A DNA stretch of 64,000 nucleotides. Origin: Flaviramulus basaltis (lineage in GTDB: Bacteria; Bacteroidota; Bacteroidia; Flavobacteriales; Flavobacteriaceae). The notes below the pieces were generated by a model, which had not been told where the DNA came from, did not search any database, and worked only from the letters and a program-made list of their open reading frames with translations. Within the stretch, counting starts at the first letter, position 1. Each line of letters opens with the position of its first letter. The position numbers and the translations under genes are program-made. The stretch is from contig NZ_FPKV01000004.1 of the NCBI RefSeq assembly GCF_900114265.1, positions 266,696-330,695 on the forward strand. The letters are read 5' to 3'. Shown here piece after piece: positions 1 to 9,417 of this stretch.

Positions 1-801
1 ACTAAAATCCAATCCGTTTTGGCTGTTTTTCTTAATTAAATTTGAAAACGAAATATTAGAACGGGCAAATATGGTAAAATCCGTTTCATCCTGCATAACG
101 TTATCTATAGTAATATCTGAATTTTGCATATGTAATTGTCCGCTTAATGACAAAAACAAAGACATCCCTTTATAATTTTTATTTGCAAAGGTTTCTTCTG
201 CTTGCTTTAATAATTTTTGTTTGTCCCAATCTAAACTTGGGTCTATTGCTAAATAATTAGCAAATAAATCAGGATGATTAATTAAACTGTAAATGGTAAA
301 TAATCCGCCATAAGAATGCCCTATTAAAGTTCTGTAATTTGTTACTGGATATTTATCTTCAACAAAAGGAATAAGCTGTTCTTCAATAAATTTAATAAAA
401 TTTGCTGCCTCACCATTTTCTTCATTAAAAGGCATTCCATATTTAGTTTTTATATGCGATGGTGTTAAATCTCTAGTTCTATTTTTATCATTAGAAACAC
501 CTATAAGTACCATCTCTGGTATAAATCCTCCACTGTAAAAATCAAGCATATTACTTACAGTTGGCAAAAATATTTCACCATCTAAAATATAAGCTACAGG
601 GTATTTCCTGTTTTCATTTTCATTATAACTATTGGGAAGTTGAACATAAATTGTTCGAGTTTCATTTAAAATTTCTGATTTTAAACTATCTAAAACACCA
701 ACGTTATGTAAAAACCGATGCCCATTTGACTGGGCATCAATTGATTGATTGATGAAAATAGTAACTATTAAAATTACTAATATTTTTAATCTATATTTCA
801 T
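1..801 (-). CDS. Secreted alpha/beta-fold esterase (Fes/esterase D-like), 3' end missing
   Basis: The reading frame opens at an ATG at 799-801 and runs off the left edge of the window, so the C-terminus is missing. The first 24 or so residues form a signal peptide ending in a DAQ-S junction, so the protein is probably exported. A GHSYGG nucleophile elbow near residue 160 and the preceding YILDGE segment are typical of the esterase D / enterochelin-esterase-like family (PF00756). The acid and histidine of the triad cannot all be judged because the end is cut. The gene lies 14 bases after the ExbB-like gene on the same strand, so the two are probably co-transcribed. A link to iron-siderophore release is possible from family and neighbour but is inference; the substrate is unknown. 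Confidence 0.85.
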   Translation of the reverse strand, partial: MKYRLKILVILIVTIFINQSIDAQSNGHRFLHNVGVLDSLKSEILNETRTIYVQLPNSYNENENRKYPVAYILDGEIFLPTVSNMLDFYSGGFIPEMVLIGVSNDKNRTRDLTPSHIKTKYGMPFNEENGEAANFIKFIEEQLIPFVEDKYPVTNYRTLIGHSYGGLFTIYSLINHPDLFANYLAIDPSLDWDKQKLLKQAEETFANKNYKGMSLFLSLSGQLHMQNSDITIDNVMQDETDFTIFARSNISFSNLIKKNSQNGLDFS

Positions 802-815
802 ATAAACAGACTTTG

Positions 816-1244
816 TTATTCGGTTACCTCATCGGCTTTATTAAGCCATCTTAATATTAAAATACCAAGTCTTGCTATTATAAATGAAAATAAACCAAAG
901 GTTGCTGTTAAAAGCGACACTTTAAGTCCGCCAGCAAAAATTTCAGGACTTGGACTTCCCATGGCTTCAACAGAATCGAAAGCTGTAATTAATCCAATAA
1001 CAGAACCTAAAAAACCCAAAACTAAACCCAATAAGCTTGAATCTGTAGTTAATCTAATATACTTTTTTGAAAGTTGTTCGTTTTTTTTCATATTGATGAA
1101 ACCCATAATTATAAAGAATAAGGATAATAATAAACATATTAGTATTAAAGACATAAACAATGGTCCGCCTTCGTTAAAACGATCTACAAATGGGTTAGAA
1201 ATTAATAATTGTTTTGAGAATAAAGAAAATAACATTGAATTCAT
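816..1244 (-). CDS. MotA/TolQ/ExbB-type proton channel family protein
   Basis: This 142-residue protein has three hydrophobic segments (about residues 28-50, 70-92 and 105-132). The region between the last two, with LGLVLGFLGSVIGLI and a later GGLKVSLLTATFGL, matches the conserved core of MotA/TolQ/ExbB channel proteins. These proteins normally work with an ExbD/TolR partner to pass energy from the inner-membrane proton gradient to the outer membrane. No ExbD/TolR gene is next to it, which is unusual but does occur among short flavobacterial homologues. It is upstream of the esterase in the same orientation. Confidence is high for the family and low for what it energises. Confidence 0.8.
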   Translation of the reverse strand: MNSMLFSLFSKQLLISNPFVDRFNEGGPLFMSLILICLLLSLFFIIMGFINMKKNEQLSKKYIRLTTDSSLLGLVLGFLGSVIGLITAFDSVEAMGSPSPEIFAGGLKVSLLTATFGLFSFIIARLGILILRWLNKADEVTE

Positions 1245-1433
1245 AATTGATGGTTTTTAATTAAACATATTCAAACTTACTAACTCTTTTTACTTAAAAA
1301 TTTAAATTGCGACCAATTACCAAATTAGCGCAGGAATTAACAACTTTGCAAAATCCGTTCTTAAACTGGTTATTCGTCTACAAAACAATAAATCCACATA
1401 AAAATATATTATTATTGTATGAATACATTATAA

Positions 1434-2483
1434 ATGCTCTCTAAAAAGTTTATTATAAATAAAATAGGTCATGCGTTTTTACACGTCATTTTTTGGCTTG
1501 GTGTATTACTATTTTACACCTATCTTTTTGGTGCAGACAGCAAAACTTTTAACGACACTTTTATATTTGCGTTTTTTTTAATGCCAGTAACGATAGCAGT
1601 CTCTTACGTTTCTATCTATAAATTAATTCCCAATTATTTAATTAAAAAGCAGTATGCTCTATTTGCTTTGTACAGTATTTATGCCTTTATTATTTCGGCT
1701 TATTTAGTCATGGTTTCTATATTTTTTAGTTTGATTTTTGTGTCAGATTTTGAATATGCACAAATGGCACCTGCTACAAAAAACATGTTATTTATTATAA
1801 CTGCTGTGTATTTAGTAACTTTTATAGTGAGTGCTTTTAAACTGCTAAAACTTAACTTAAAAAACACCGAACAAAACAATTTACTTAAAACTAAAATTTT
1901 AGATACACAATTGAAATTGAAAGAGCAGGAATTGAATTATTTAAAAATGCAAATTCATCCACACTTCTTGTTTAACACCTTAAATACCATGTATGGCTTT
2001 GCTTTAAAGAAAGCAGAAGAAACACCAGAAATGATTTTAAAACTGTCTAATTTATTAGACTATCTGTTGTATCAAGCAGATAAACCTTTTGTGCTTTTAA
2101 CTGAAGAAATCGCTCATATTAAAGATTACATTGCTTTAGAAGAATTACGATTTAACGATACTTTAAAAATTACTTTTAAAACAAATAATATTGATGACAC
2201 TCAAAAAATCGCACCAATGTTATTACTGCCTTTTGTAGAAAATAGCTTTAAACATGGTGTGATACATAAAGGTGTTTTAAATGTTGATATTGATTTGGTT
2301 TGCGAAACCAATAAAATTAATTTTTCAATAATAAATACCAGTAAAAAACCCGATACCACAAGCCGTGGCATAGGCTTAGAAAACATAAAAAAACGATTGG
2401 ATTTATTGTACCCAAACCAATATGCAATAAAAATTGATAATGAAGCGTCTAGTTTTAAAGTTGAATTAATTTTAAATATTTGA
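1434..2483 (+). CDS. LytS-type sensor histidine kinase (His_kinase/HATPase)
   Basis: The 349-residue protein begins with four predicted membrane helices (roughly residues 12-140), followed by a charged coiled-coil linker (about 145-172). The HPHFLFNTLN phosphoacceptor box lies near residue 176. An N-box (ENSFKHG) near 268 and a G-box (GIGLENIKKRL) near 312 complete a LytS/YehU-type kinase (PF06580). It should autophosphorylate the box histidine and pass phosphate to the LytTR regulator encoded next, whose start overlaps its stop codon. There is no recognisable extracytoplasmic sensor domain, so the signal is probably sensed in or near the membrane. The ATG at 1434 gives the full first helix. 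Confidence 0.92.
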   Translation: MLSKKFIINKIGHAFLHVIFWLGVLLFYTYLFGADSKTFNDTFIFAFFLMPVTIAVSYVSIYKLIPNYLIKKQYALFALYSIYAFIISAYLVMVSIFFSLIFVSDFEYAQMAPATKNMLFIITAVYLVTFIVSAFKLLKLNLKNTEQNNLLKTKILDTQLKLKEQELNYLKMQIHPHFLFNTLNTMYGFALKKAEETPEMILKLSNLLDYLLYQADKPFVLLTEEIAHIKDYIALEELRFNDTLKITFKTNNIDDTQKIAPMLLLPFVENSFKHGVIHKGVLNVDIDLVCETNKINFSIINTSKKPDTTSRGIGLENIKKRLDLLYPNQYAIKIDNEASSFKVELILNI

Positions 2484-3196
2484 AAAATAACACATCCATA
2501 TCGTGCTTAATTGTTGATGACGAAATTATTGCAAGAGAAGTTATTGCAACCCACTTATCTAAAATTAGCAACATCAATGTTGTTGCAAGTTGTAGCAATG
2601 CTTTGGAAGCTTTTAATTGGATAAATAGCAATAAAATAGATCTTGTATTTTTAGATATAAATATGCCTGAAATCTCAGGGATTTCGTTTGCGAAATCCAT
2701 TAACAAAGACATTAAAATTATTTTCACAACTGCATATCGCGATTATGCTGTAGAAGGTTTTGAACTTAAAGCGGTAGATTATTTGTTAAAACCCATTGCT
2801 TTTGAGCGTTTATTAAAAGCGGTAAACACCTATTTTGAAACACTACAGAATACTGAAAAGCATCTTGAAATAAACACAGAAACTAACGACTTTATTTTTG
2901 TGCGTTCCGATAGAAAAATGATTAAAATTGACTTTGATACGATTGTGTATATTGAAAGTTTTAGTGATTATCTTAAAATTCATCTTTTAAATGAAACTAT
3001 AGTAACTCGAGAAACTATTAGCGCTATTGAAGCAAAACTTTCTAAGCAAAATTTTATAAGAATACATCGATCATACATAATATCTGTGACTCATATAAAT
3101 TCGTTTACAAACGAGCATATCACTATTTTTAATAAGGCTTTACCTATAAGTAGAAGTTATAAAAAAGAAGTTTTGAAACAGTTGGAGCAATATTGA
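2480..3196 (+). CDS. LytTR-family response regulator, TTG start overlapping the kinase stop
   Basis: Residues 1-120 form a receiver domain: the acidic pocket is in CLIVDDE, the phosphoacceptor aspartate is near residue 58 in FLDINMPE, and KPI (near 105) carries the conserved lysine. Residues about 140-238 are a LytTR DNA-binding domain, with the usual IVYIESFSDYLKIH and FIRIHRSYIIS segments. The only start that keeps the first beta strand is TTG at 2480, giving a TTGA overlap with the kinase stop codon and implying translational coupling. Kinase and regulator form one two-component system; target genes cannot be read from the window. Confidence 0.93.
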   Translation: MKNNTSISCLIVDDEIIAREVIATHLSKISNINVVASCSNALEAFNWINSNKIDLVFLDINMPEISGISFAKSINKDIKIIFTTAYRDYAVEGFELKAVDYLLKPIAFERLLKAVNTYFETLQNTEKHLEINTETNDFIFVRSDRKMIKIDFDTIVYIESFSDYLKIHLLNETIVTRETISAIEAKLSKQNFIRIHRSYIISVTHINSFTNEHITIFNKALPISRSYKKEVLKQLEQY

Positions 3197-3248
3197 TTTT
3201 ATAATGAATTTTGTTTACACTTATTGGTTGTTATAAAGGGCGTTTGTG

Positions 3249-4277
3249 TTAATGCTTTTTCAGTATTTTAACAATTCTATTATTTATGATTTCTGATAAA
3301 TTCCAATTGTACAATTTAGGATCGGTTGTGCTATAGAACTCTATAACAACAGCATCAAGTTCTTTATAGTATTTGCAGAAACTCTGGTACCCAGGAACCC
3401 AACCTCCATGCTCATAATTGTAAATGGAAGTATATATTTCCTGCTCTCCCTCTTTAAACAATGACCCATCGTTTAATGCTCTTACGAAAGTACCCACGTC
3501 TTCTGCAGTGGCTAACATGCCGTGGTCGTCCTTCTTTAAATCATAAGGGTATCCTACATGATAGCCGCTCATCACATCGTCTATATTTACTTCGCTTAGC
3601 GAACCAAAAGTATTGTTAAGATTTAGTGGCATTAGTATTTCTTCCTTAATAAATTCAAAGTTATTATAACCTAGCTCATTATCCATTATCTTATTAATTA
3701 ACAGATAGTTTGTATTGCAATACTCATAGTCTTCACCCGGTTCAAAATTGGCTGGCTTATCCAGAATTAATGCAAGACTTTCTTCATAGGTCTTCGTTGG
3801 AGCTGCCCAAAAATTGAAAGTATCCGTAAAATTTGGAATACCACTTCTATGCTGTATCATCAACCTTAAGGTGATTTTCTCAGCGTTTTCAATTCTTCCT
3901 AAAAGTTCAGGCAAATAATCTGCAATAGTTTTATCTAGAGAAAGTCGCCCATCACTCACTAATTTAGTAACAGCCACAGCATCATATAACTTACTAATGC
4001 TAGCAAGCTTAAAAAGTGCGTTAGGTTTGGCAGGTATCTTAGATTCTCGATTATGCCAACCAGAAGCAAAATACTGAGGTGGTTTACCCGCTTGGTCTAC
4101 ATAAACAATCATTCCGTCAAATCCATGTCCAATGGCTTCATCTAGTTGTTCTTGAACCGTATCCGGTAATGGAAGTATCCACGCCTTTACCAAAAGCCAA
4201 GGAACAAAATATAAAGAGATTACTGTTCCAACAAGCAGTATAATTCTAATTATTTGTTTTGATTTTTTTTTAGTCAT
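3249..4277 (-). CDS. Beta-lactamase-fold serine hydrolase, membrane anchored
   Basis: A single N-terminal membrane helix (about residues 11-34) is followed by a class C beta-lactamase / PBP4-like domain. The SxxK motif is S93-I-S-K96 and the YxN motif is Y186-C-N188. A late HGG near the C-terminus occupies the third-motif position. Members of this family (PF00144) include peptidases, esterases and penicillin-binding proteins, so the substrate is not known. The enzyme would face the periplasm. It is convergent with the LytTR gene and is followed by a 220-base spacer without genes. It should not be read as a resistance gene on this evidence. Confidence 0.85.
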   Translation of the reverse strand: MTKKKSKQIIRIILLVGTVISLYFVPWLLVKAWILPLPDTVQEQLDEAIGHGFDGMIVYVDQAGKPPQYFASGWHNRESKIPAKPNALFKLASISKLYDAVAVTKLVSDGRLSLDKTIADYLPELLGRIENAEKITLRLMIQHRSGIPNFTDTFNFWAAPTKTYEESLALILDKPANFEPGEDYEYCNTNYLLINKIMDNELGYNNFEFIKEEILMPLNLNNTFGSLSEVNIDDVMSGYHVGYPYDLKKDDHGMLATAEDVGTFVRALNDGSLFKEGEQEIYTSIYNYEHGGWVPGYQSFCKYYKELDAVVIEFYSTTDPKLYNWNLSEIINNRIVKILKKH

Positions 4278-4431
4278 TCTATTTTAAGCAGGATGTTTCT
4301 CAAATTAGTCACAACGGCATGCATATATTTTAATGATTTTTATCAGACAATAAGCGAATTTAGTTTTTTAAAGTTTAAAAATCAATAAGTTAAACGCTAG
4401 AGACTAATAAATTTATTAACATTATAACAAA

Positions 4432-4462
4432 AAAAGCAAATCAAAATGACTCGCTTTTTATT
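4432..4462 (-). terminator. Weak terminator after the DUF4249/TonB unit
   Basis: AAAAAGC and GCTTTTT arms, with a short TCA/TGA inner pairing, lie 40 bases downstream of the DUF4249 stop on the minus strand and give a T-run in that direction. The stem is imperfect, so this is a modest call. Confidence 0.5.
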
Positions 4463-4499
4463 ATAATATTTCCGTATTAATTACAGATTTGTAAACTAT

Positions 4500-5345
4500 C
4501 TATTCAAACGTATAATTTGCTTTTACAACTTCAGTTAACCTAAAATATCCAAAAGCATAGTAATCTGGATTACTAGGGTTTGTACAATTACCTCTTAAAG
4601 CCACTGGTGTTGTACTAAAGGGATCACCAACACTTTCGTACTGCTCTATTAACAAACGGATGTAATTATAGAATGGCTCAGAAACTCCATAGAACTCAAT
4701 ATCTACAACATCTCCAACTTCAAATTCTTCTTGATTAATATCTTCATCTTCTTCTCTTTCATAGAAAATAGTCATTTGATTTCCATTTGTAAATTCGTCA
4801 GAAATATCAAATAATTCAGGCAAAATATCACCTTCTTTTTGAAATTTTAAGAAATAAAAATTCTCTTCATCTTCAGGGTCATCAAACAACACATTAACTT
4901 CTAAAACGTCACTATCAAAGCCATCTTCTCTAGTTTGTGTTATCTCTGCGATATCTACAACCGGTACAAAAGTTTCGTGAGCAATATACGTTTCTCCGTC
5001 GTTAATAACCTCTAGGGTGTAAGCTTCATTTAACACAGGAATAAAGCTAGAGTTTATATAATTTCCATCGTTTTGGTCTATAAAAACAAATTCTGTATCA
5101 TCTGCATCATTCGTGATTTTTACTGAAGCACCTGTTACTATATTATTTGTTGTTGAAGAAAAATAAGGCACAGATGTACTTAATTTTATTAACTGCTCAT
5201 TACCTGTTGTTCCTTTTTCCCATTCAATGGTTGCTTCAATAACTAATCGTGGTTCTGAAGTAGGAACATCTACATCTATAACATCTGTACAGGATGTAAA
5301 TATGATTGTAAATAATATGATTAGACTTTTAAAATATATTTTCAT
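4500..5345 (-). CDS. DUF4249 lipoprotein, partner of the TonB receptor
   Basis: The first 19 residues are a lipoprotein signal with cysteine 19 in FTSC, so the protein is probably anchored in the outer membrane or inner membrane outer leaflet. The rest is a DUF4249 protein: an early SEPRLVIEATIEW strand, a GNYINSSF segment and a C-terminal FGYFRLTEV. The gene starts four bases after the TonB receptor stop codon, the arrangement regularly seen in Bacteroidota. The family is presumed to help capture or hand over the receptor's substrate, but its biochemical role is not established. Several clusters of Asp and Glu (residues 100-210) suggest an acidic surface. Confidence 0.85.
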   Translation of the reverse strand: MKIYFKSLIILFTIIFTSCTDVIDVDVPTSEPRLVIEATIEWEKGTTGNEQLIKLSTSVPYFSSTTNNIVTGASVKITNDADDTEFVFIDQNDGNYINSSFIPVLNEAYTLEVINDGETYIAHETFVPVVDIAEITQTREDGFDSDVLEVNVLFDDPEDEENFYFLKFQKEGDILPELFDISDEFTNGNQMTIFYEREEDEDINQEEFEVGDVVDIEFYGVSEPFYNYIRLLIEQYESVGDPFSTTPVALRGNCTNPSNPDYYAFGYFRLTEVVKANYTFE

Positions 5346-5349
5346 TTTT

Positions 5350-7734
5350 CTAAAATTTAAAGTTATAAGATACTGATGGCACTATACCAAAAATGGCTGT
5401 TCGTGTTGCTTCATTAGCACCAGTTTCTCTGTTTTGACCAAAAGATATTGACGCTGCATTTTTTCGATTATATACATTGTATATACCAAAAACCCACTCG
5501 CCTTTCCATCTGTTCTCTGGTTTTCTATTAGGCACATAAGTTGCCGAAATATCTAATCTGTGATATGATGGTAATCTGTTAGCATTTCTCTCTGAGAAAC
5601 TTGTAATAGATAAATCTTCGTATTGATATTGTCCTGTTGGGTAGGTAACTGGTCTGCCTGTTTGGTAAACCGCATTCGCACCAAATGTCCATTTATCGTT
5701 AAATTTATAAGCGCCTGTTAAAGAGACATCGTGTGTTCTGTCGTGAGAGGATTTATACCAATTACCATTATTAATTCCTGGTCCGCCAGCATTACCGCCT
5801 AAGGTTCTTTGTTCAGCTTTTGATATGGTGTAAGCCAACCATCCTGTAAAATCACCTTTACTTTTTCTAAATAATAACTCTAAACCGTAAGCTCTAGATT
5901 CGCCGTTTAATATTTCGGTTTCAATGGTATTTTGACCAATTAAATCTGATCCATCTATATAGTCTATTCTATTATCTACTGTTTTATAATACACTTCGGC
6001 TTCTAATGAGTAGATTTTATTAGTAAAATCTTTAAAATAACCCAATGCATATTGATCGGACAATTGTGGTTTGATAAACTTCCCGCTTGGTGTCCAAACA
6101 TCTAATGGTGTTACAGAGTTTGTATTAGATAACAAATGAATATATTGAGACACTCTAGAATATCCTGCTTTTACAGCAGATGATTCGTTTAATTGATATG
6201 ACAATGCTAAACGCGGTTCTAAATTGCCAAAATTCTTAATGGTTTCGTTTTTTTTGTAATTCGTTTCTCCTATTTCGGTTCCTGCTTCATAAATACCTAA
6301 ATCATTATTATAAACCACTGGTAAATCATTTTCATAATCGGTTAACGGTTGTCCTCCTAATCGAGTAAAAGTACTATAACGCAATCCGTATTGCGCCGTT
6401 AATTTATCGGATAGTTTGTGTTCTGCATTTATATATAAACCGCCTTCAAAAGCTCTTTTTTGATCTAATTTTAAAGGGTTTATTGCAGAGGTTTCTGAAG
6501 TTGGATTAATTTCACCTGGATCGAAATCGTAATAAATGCCGTTAACACCAAAATCTAATTTAAAAGCATCATTAAAATAATACTTAAGGTCGTATTTCAA
6601 ATTATAATTGTTGATTGATGAAACCCAATCGAATTCGAAAAACTTTAATGCTAGCTTATAATCGTATTTGCTATAAATAAGCGACACGTTTGAAAATAAC
6701 CTGTCATTAAAAATATGATTCCAGCGTAAATTTCCTGAAAGGTTGCCGTAGCTACTTTCAAAACTATTTCCAAAATCAAACGAATCTCTACCAAAGTAAC
6801 CAGAAAGATAAAGCTTGTTGTTTTCGTTTAATTTATAATTCGTTTTTAGGTTTAAATCGTAAAAACTGGCACTATTATCTTCGCCAGCTGCTTTTAAAAG
6901 CAAATGTGCGTAAGAGCTTCTTCCTGCAACTAAAAAGGAACCTTTATCTTTAAATACTGGTCCTTCTGCTGCCAATCTACTTGAAATAACACCTATGCCT
7001 CCTGTTAAATTAAATTCTTTACTATTTCCGTCTTTTTGGCGAACATCTAAAACAGAAGAAACACGTCCTCCAAAACGTGCAGGAATGCCTCCTTTATACA
7101 ATTTCACATCTTTAATGGCATCTGCATTAAAAACTGAAAAGAAACCTAAAAGATGTGATGTATTATAAATTATAGCTTCATCTAGCAATACTAAATTTTG
7201 ATCTGATGCGCCACCACGAACATTAAATCCGCTAGAAGCCTCACCATTATTTGTAACACCTGGCAGCATTTGAATAGACTTAATAATATCTACTTCACCT
7301 AATACAACAGGCATTTTTTTAATAGTTTCTACCTTTATTTTAGAAACACTCATTTGCGGTGTTTGAATATTAACACGTTCTGATTCTTCTGCGTTAATAA
7401 CAACTTCTTCAAGTTCTGTAGAAGACTCTGTAATTTCAAAAACTAGCTTTTGATCTTTATCTAATACAATCTCTTGGCTTGTATTTGAAAAGCCTAAATA
7501 AGATACAATTAAAGTATAAGTGCCTTTTTTTGCTGTAATAGAATAGAATCCATACTCGTTACTAATTGCGCCTATGTTAGTGCCTTTTAAGAATACAGAG
7601 GCTCCAAAAACTGTTTCTCCATTACTTGCATCTTTTACTGTACCACTAACTGTGAAGTTTTCTTGAGCTGATAAGATTAATGATGCAAGCAAAGTAAATA
7701 GTAATACTATTTTTTTCCTTTTTTGTTTGTTCAT
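5350..7734 (-). CDS. TonB-dependent outer-membrane receptor with CarboxypepD_reg-like domain
   Basis: The 794-residue protein has a signal peptide (1-23), a carboxypeptidase-regulatory-like beta domain (about 27-110, with VSGTVKDASNGE and GTNIGAISNEYG), then a plug domain with GFNVRGGASDQNLVLLDEA (near 165-190) and a 22-strand-type barrel ending in the usual aromatic residue (NFKF). This is the SusC-like family of small receptors that pair with DUF4249 rather than SusD. It should import a substrate too large for porins using TonB energy. The substrate cannot be read from the sequence. The downstream partner follows after four bases. Confidence 0.93.
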   Translation of the reverse strand: MNKQKRKKIVLLFTLLASLILSAQENFTVSGTVKDASNGETVFGASVFLKGTNIGAISNEYGFYSITAKKGTYTLIVSYLGFSNTSQEIVLDKDQKLVFEITESSTELEEVVINAEESERVNIQTPQMSVSKIKVETIKKMPVVLGEVDIIKSIQMLPGVTNNGEASSGFNVRGGASDQNLVLLDEAIIYNTSHLLGFFSVFNADAIKDVKLYKGGIPARFGGRVSSVLDVRQKDGNSKEFNLTGGIGVISSRLAAEGPVFKDKGSFLVAGRSSYAHLLLKAAGEDNSASFYDLNLKTNYKLNENNKLYLSGYFGRDSFDFGNSFESSYGNLSGNLRWNHIFNDRLFSNVSLIYSKYDYKLALKFFEFDWVSSINNYNLKYDLKYYFNDAFKLDFGVNGIYYDFDPGEINPTSETSAINPLKLDQKRAFEGGLYINAEHKLSDKLTAQYGLRYSTFTRLGGQPLTDYENDLPVVYNNDLGIYEAGTEIGETNYKKNETIKNFGNLEPRLALSYQLNESSAVKAGYSRVSQYIHLLSNTNSVTPLDVWTPSGKFIKPQLSDQYALGYFKDFTNKIYSLEAEVYYKTVDNRIDYIDGSDLIGQNTIETEILNGESRAYGLELLFRKSKGDFTGWLAYTISKAEQRTLGGNAGGPGINNGNWYKSSHDRTHDVSLTGAYKFNDKWTFGANAVYQTGRPVTYPTGQYQYEDLSITSFSERNANRLPSYHRLDISATYVPNRKPENRWKGEWVFGIYNVYNRKNAASISFGQNRETGANEATRTAIFGIVPSVSYNFKF

Positions 7735-7849
7735 TCTTTGATTGGTTTTTTCTTGATTGATTTTAACAACTTTTTTATTAACTCCTAAATAGACTGTTTA
7801 ATATATTATTTGTTACTTCTTTATAATTATTTAACATCTCACAACAAAA

Positions 7850-7876
7850 AAGAGCGAACTCTTTGAGTTCGCTCTT
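7850..7876 (-). terminator. Rho-independent terminator after lpdA
   Basis: An 11-bp perfect stem (AAGAGCGAACT with AGTTCGCTCTT, five-base loop) lies 22 bases downstream of the lpdA stop and is followed on the minus strand by a run of six T. Confidence 0.9.
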
Positions 7877-7897
7877 AAATATTATATTTAAAAAAAT

Positions 7898-9298
7898 CTA
7901 AATATGAAGTGCTCTATCATCAGTCGCAGCTAATGCCGCTTCTTTAATAGCTTCTGTAAATGTTGGGTGTGCATGAGACATACGAGAAACATCTTCAGCC
8001 GATGCTCTATATTCCATAGCAACAACAGCCTCTGCAATCATATCGGCAGCACGTGCACCTACCATGTGTACACCTAAAATTTCATCTGTTTTTTTATCTG
8101 CAAGAATTTTTACAAATCCGTCTAAATCCATACTTGCTCTACTTCTACCTAAAGCACGCATTGGAAATTGACCAACTTTATAATCTACACCAGCTTCTTT
8201 AAGTTGCTCTTCCGTTTTACCAACTGCTGCAACTTCTGGCCATGTGTAAACAACCCCAGGAATTAAGTTATAATCTATATGTGGTTTTTGTCCTGCTAAA
8301 GTTTCAGCAACAAAAACACCTTCTTCCTCAGCTTTATGAGCTAACATAGCCCCTTTAATAACATCACCTATTGCGTAAATATTACTTGCACTAGTTTGTA
8401 AATGATCGTTTACATCTACTAAACCTCTATCTGTTAGTTTTACTCCTGCAGCTTCAGCATTTAAACCATCTGTATAAGCACGACGCCCAACAGATACTAA
8501 ACAATAATCTCCTGTAAAAGTAACTTCTTCACCTTTTTTATTATCGGCTTTTACAATAACCTCATCACCTTTACGCTCTACAGATTTAACTTTATGAGAC
8601 GCATTAATGTTGAATTTTTGCTTCTTTAAAACTTTATTTAATTCTTTAGAAACACCAGCATCCATTGTTGGAACAATTCTGTCCATGTATTCTACAACAG
8701 TTACTTCTGCACCTAATCTTTTATAAACTTGACCAAGCTCTAAACCAATAACACCTCCACCAATAACAATTAAGTGTTTAGGTATTTCTTTTAATTTTAA
8801 AGCTTCGGTAGATGTGATTACGCGCTCTTTATCTAATGTTATAAAGGGTAATGTAGATGGTTTAGAACCTGTAGCAATAATGCTGTTTTTAGCTTCTATT
8901 TCTATAGTTTCTTTTCCTGCAATTGTAATATGAGTTGCATCTTTAAAACTTCCCAAACCTTCGTAAACATCAATATTGTTTTTCTTCATTAAAAAATCAA
9001 TCCCTCCAGTTGTTTGATCTACAACAGATTGTTTACGAGCAATCATTTTTTCAAGATTTACTTTTATTTCACCAGGAATGTCAATACCGTGTTCTTCAAA
9101 ATGCTTTACAGCATCTTCGTAATGATGAGAAGAATCTAAAAGTGCTTTACTTGGAATACAACCAACGTTTAAACAGGTTCCTCCTAAAGTTGAGTATTTT
9201 TCAATTATTGCAGTTTTCATCCCTAGTTGTGCGCAACGAATTGCTGCTACATATCCTCCAGGACCAGAGCCTATAATGGCTACATCGTATGAATTCAT
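7898..9298 (-). CDS. lpdA: Dihydrolipoyl dehydrogenase (E3)
   Basis: The protein of 466 residues starts with MNSYDVAIIGSGPGG, the FAD-binding Rossmann fold, followed by the redox-active disulfide in GGTCLNVGCIPSKALL near residue 40. A second dinucleotide site (VIGGGVIGLELG) lies near 180, an FAD-contacting IYAIGDV near 310, and the C-terminal HAHPTFTEA contains the catalytic His-Glu pair. It reoxidises dihydrolipoamide in pyruvate, 2-oxoglutarate and branched-chain dehydrogenase complexes and the glycine cleavage system, making NADH. I use the ATG at 9298: the frame can be extended by 14 codons to 9340, but those residues precede the conserved start of the family. No E1/E2 genes are nearby. 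Confidence 0.96.
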   Translation of the reverse strand: MNSYDVAIIGSGPGGYVAAIRCAQLGMKTAIIEKYSTLGGTCLNVGCIPSKALLDSSHHYEDAVKHFEEHGIDIPGEIKVNLEKMIARKQSVVDQTTGGIDFLMKKNNIDVYEGLGSFKDATHITIAGKETIEIEAKNSIIATGSKPSTLPFITLDKERVITSTEALKLKEIPKHLIVIGGGVIGLELGQVYKRLGAEVTVVEYMDRIVPTMDAGVSKELNKVLKKQKFNINASHKVKSVERKGDEVIVKADNKKGEEVTFTGDYCLVSVGRRAYTDGLNAEAAGVKLTDRGLVDVNDHLQTSASNIYAIGDVIKGAMLAHKAEEEGVFVAETLAGQKPHIDYNLIPGVVYTWPEVAAVGKTEEQLKEAGVDYKVGQFPMRALGRSRASMDLDGFVKILADKKTDEILGVHMVGARAADMIAEAVVAMEYRASAEDVSRMSHAHPTFTEAIKEAALAATDDRALHI

Positions 9299-9417
9299 AT
9301 TATATTGTTCTATTTTTAAACAAAAAAGATGCTTTGTCATCCACTATGACAAAGCTTAAAACAAAAATACAAATGTTTTATGGGAAGGCAATAAAAAAAT
9401 GACGCTTAATGCTAAGG

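Noticed and set aside
3249..4277. Beta-lactamase resistance gene
   Set aside because: The fold and motifs are those of the broad serine hydrolase/PBP4 group; nothing points to beta-lactam breakdown.
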